Shown piece after piece: positions 14,622 to 15,193 of a DNA stretch of 15,193 nucleotides. The translations under genes and the position numbers were made by a program. The DNA is from an uncultured Adlercreutzia sp. (lineage in GTDB: Bacteria; Actinomycetota; Coriobacteriia; Coriobacteriales; Eggerthellaceae). Position 1 is the first letter of the stretch, and each line of letters opens with the position of its first letter. The stretch covers positions 1 through 15,193 of the forward strand of contig CAJUSP010000030.1 in the NCBI GenBank assembly GCA_910589165.1, written 5' to 3'. The notes below the pieces were generated by a model that had not been told where the DNA came from, did not search any database, and saw nothing but the letters and a program-made list of their open reading frames with translations.

Positions 14622-14661
14622 GTCCCCTCCAATCGTTTTCCCATTGTGGTGTCTTTTTTTC

Positions 14662-14695
14662 TTCATGAAAGTTTTTTTATTTTTACTCTCATGAA
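14662..14695. promoter_or_regulatory. Inverted repeat in the leader of the flavin operon
   Basis: Arms 14662-14672 (TTCATGAAAGT) and 14685-14695 (ACTCTCATGAA) match at 10 of 11 positions around a 12-bp A/T spacer; in RNA the odd pair is G-U. The sequence runs from about +7 to +40 of the predicted transcript, a repressor-operator position. It could also act as an RNA hairpin with an A-rich loop. It is AT-rich, unlike its surroundings. Confidence 0.5.
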
Positions 14696-14708
14696 CTTCT
14701 TACGGCCG

Positions 14709-14737
14709 AGCATATCAGTAAACACCCCGTTAATCAA
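14709..14737 (-). promoter_or_regulatory. Promoter of the flavin reductase operon
   Basis: On the minus strand TTGATT (14732-14737) and TATGCT (14709-14714) are 17 bp apart, and the -10 is preceded by TGA, making it an extended -10. The leader before the ATG at 14621 would be about 80 nt. This is the best-formed promoter in the window. Confidence 0.7.
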
Positions 14738-14798
14738 GGACTTTTCGAAATTTTTGAGCCACAAAGGAATCTATTACCAAACTGCTAAATTATGGATA

Positions 14799-14827
14799 TT
14801 GACTGAAGACGGCAGGAAGAGTATGGT
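14799..14827 (+). promoter_or_regulatory. Promoter of the right-edge membrane protein
   Basis: TTGACT (14799-14804) and TATGGT (14822-14827) are separated by 17 bp. Transcription would start near 14834, giving a leader of about 104 nt. Confidence 0.55.
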
Positions 14828-14841
14828 TGGTGCCATCGTTT

Positions 14842-14909
14842 GCGAGCACCCGCTCGCGTAGCCGTCGCAGCAAGGTCGGCCGGGACGCCCCCGTTCTTGC
14901 TGCGGCGAC
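14842..14909 (+). promoter_or_regulatory. Structured leader with two hairpins before the right-edge gene
   Basis: Hairpin A is GCGAGC-ACCC-GCTCGC (14842-14857). Hairpin B pairs 14861-14874 with 14896-14909; the inner 9 bp (CGCAGCAAG/CTTGCTGCG) are perfect, and the loop is 21 nt. There is no U-run, so they are not terminators. It matches no riboswitch consensus I recognise. Confidence 0.4.
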
Positions 14910-14937
14910 TTCCAACCCGGCATCAAGGAGGTACCCC

Positions 14938-15193
14938 ATGTTGTTCGACGTATACGGTCCCAACGCGCTCTACCAGTGGCTCGGCCTGGCCCTGGTACTG
15001 GTCGCCCTCATTCTGCTGAATGAGTTCGCCCGCCGCACCAAAGCCGGCGGCATGATCATGTTCTTCGGTGTGTCCGGCCTCATGACCGTCTACTGCATCG
15101 CCATCGCCATCGGCGCTGCCAGCGGTGCGGAATGGGCGCTCAACAACCCCACGCACACCGACATGAACAGCTGGTTCCACTACGCCAAGGTGT
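14938..15193 (+). CDS. Membrane protein, DUF5692-like, N-terminal part (runs off the right edge)
   Basis: The ATG at 14938 follows AAGGAGG by 6 nt. The first 85 residues are in the window. The sequence starts MLFDVYGPNALYQWLGLALV, with a first transmembrane helix to about residue 26. A basic loop FARRTKAGG follows, then a second helix (MIMFFGVSGLMTVYCIAIAI, ~39-58), then a segment with WALNNPTHTDMNSWFHYAKV. The ILLNEFARRTKAGG and WFHYAKV segments remind me of DUF5692-family membrane proteins, whose function is unknown; I recalled this from memory and could not check it. It is divergent from the flavin operon, so both may share regulation across 14622-14937. Confidence 0.75.
   Translation, partial: MLFDVYGPNALYQWLGLALVLVALILLNEFARRTKAGGMIMFFGVSGLMTVYCIAIAIGAASGAEWALNNPTHTDMNSWFHYAKV

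Overview
The window is GC-rich DNA that looks like an anaerobic gut actinobacterium of the class Coriobacteriia, most likely family Eggerthellaceae. The reasons are actinobacterial base composition and codon use, Tat-exported fumarate-reductase-like flavoproteins, and a membrane-anchored LuxR-type regulator divergent from one of them, an arrangement typical of that family. The family assignment is inference; no rRNA or species marker is present.

Layout. 1-4237 is a minus-strand housekeeping block: the 5' end of alaS (own TATAAT promoter), an AI-2E-type membrane permease and a DUF948-like membrane-anchored coiled-coil protein (one operon), then rarA. 4325-8001 is a regulator/enzyme pair: a multi-spanning membrane LuxR protein (minus) divergent from a Tat lipoprotein that fuses an FMN-binding domain to a FAD-dependent reductase (plus). 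8002-8387 has no convincing protein gene but holds a compact minus-strand small-RNA candidate: extended -10, three hairpins, three CCCCCUCC (anti-Shine-Dalgarno) motifs and an intrinsic terminator. I see nothing in 8249-8387. 8388-10372 holds galU (minus) and apbE (plus) from closely facing promoters; apbE carries an in-frame 98-bp REPIN-like palindromic element. 10495-11430 is a tandem-domain MarR regulator. 11513-14621 is a minus-strand operon: FMN-binding lipoprotein, Tat flavoprotein, and an unknown multi-spanning membrane protein. At the right edge a plus-strand membrane protein (DUF5692-like) starts behind a structured leader and runs out of the window.

How it fits together. ApbE attaches FMN covalently to a Thr in FMN-binding domains. 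Two such acceptors are present: one fused to its reductase (6052-8001), one separate from it (14124-14621 with 12271-14118). This suggests a cluster of extracytoplasmic flavin-based reductases using unknown organic electron acceptors, with regulators nearby (membrane LuxR, tandem MarR). The same direct repeat, GTTACA-N6-GTTACA, lies upstream of the first reductase and in the marR promoter region, which may link their control.

Several genes (LuxR, apbE, possibly rarA) have a -10-like hexamer 6-8 nt before the chosen ATG and no Shine-Dalgarno, suggesting leaderless mRNAs. All functional calls come from reading motifs by eye; no database search was possible.
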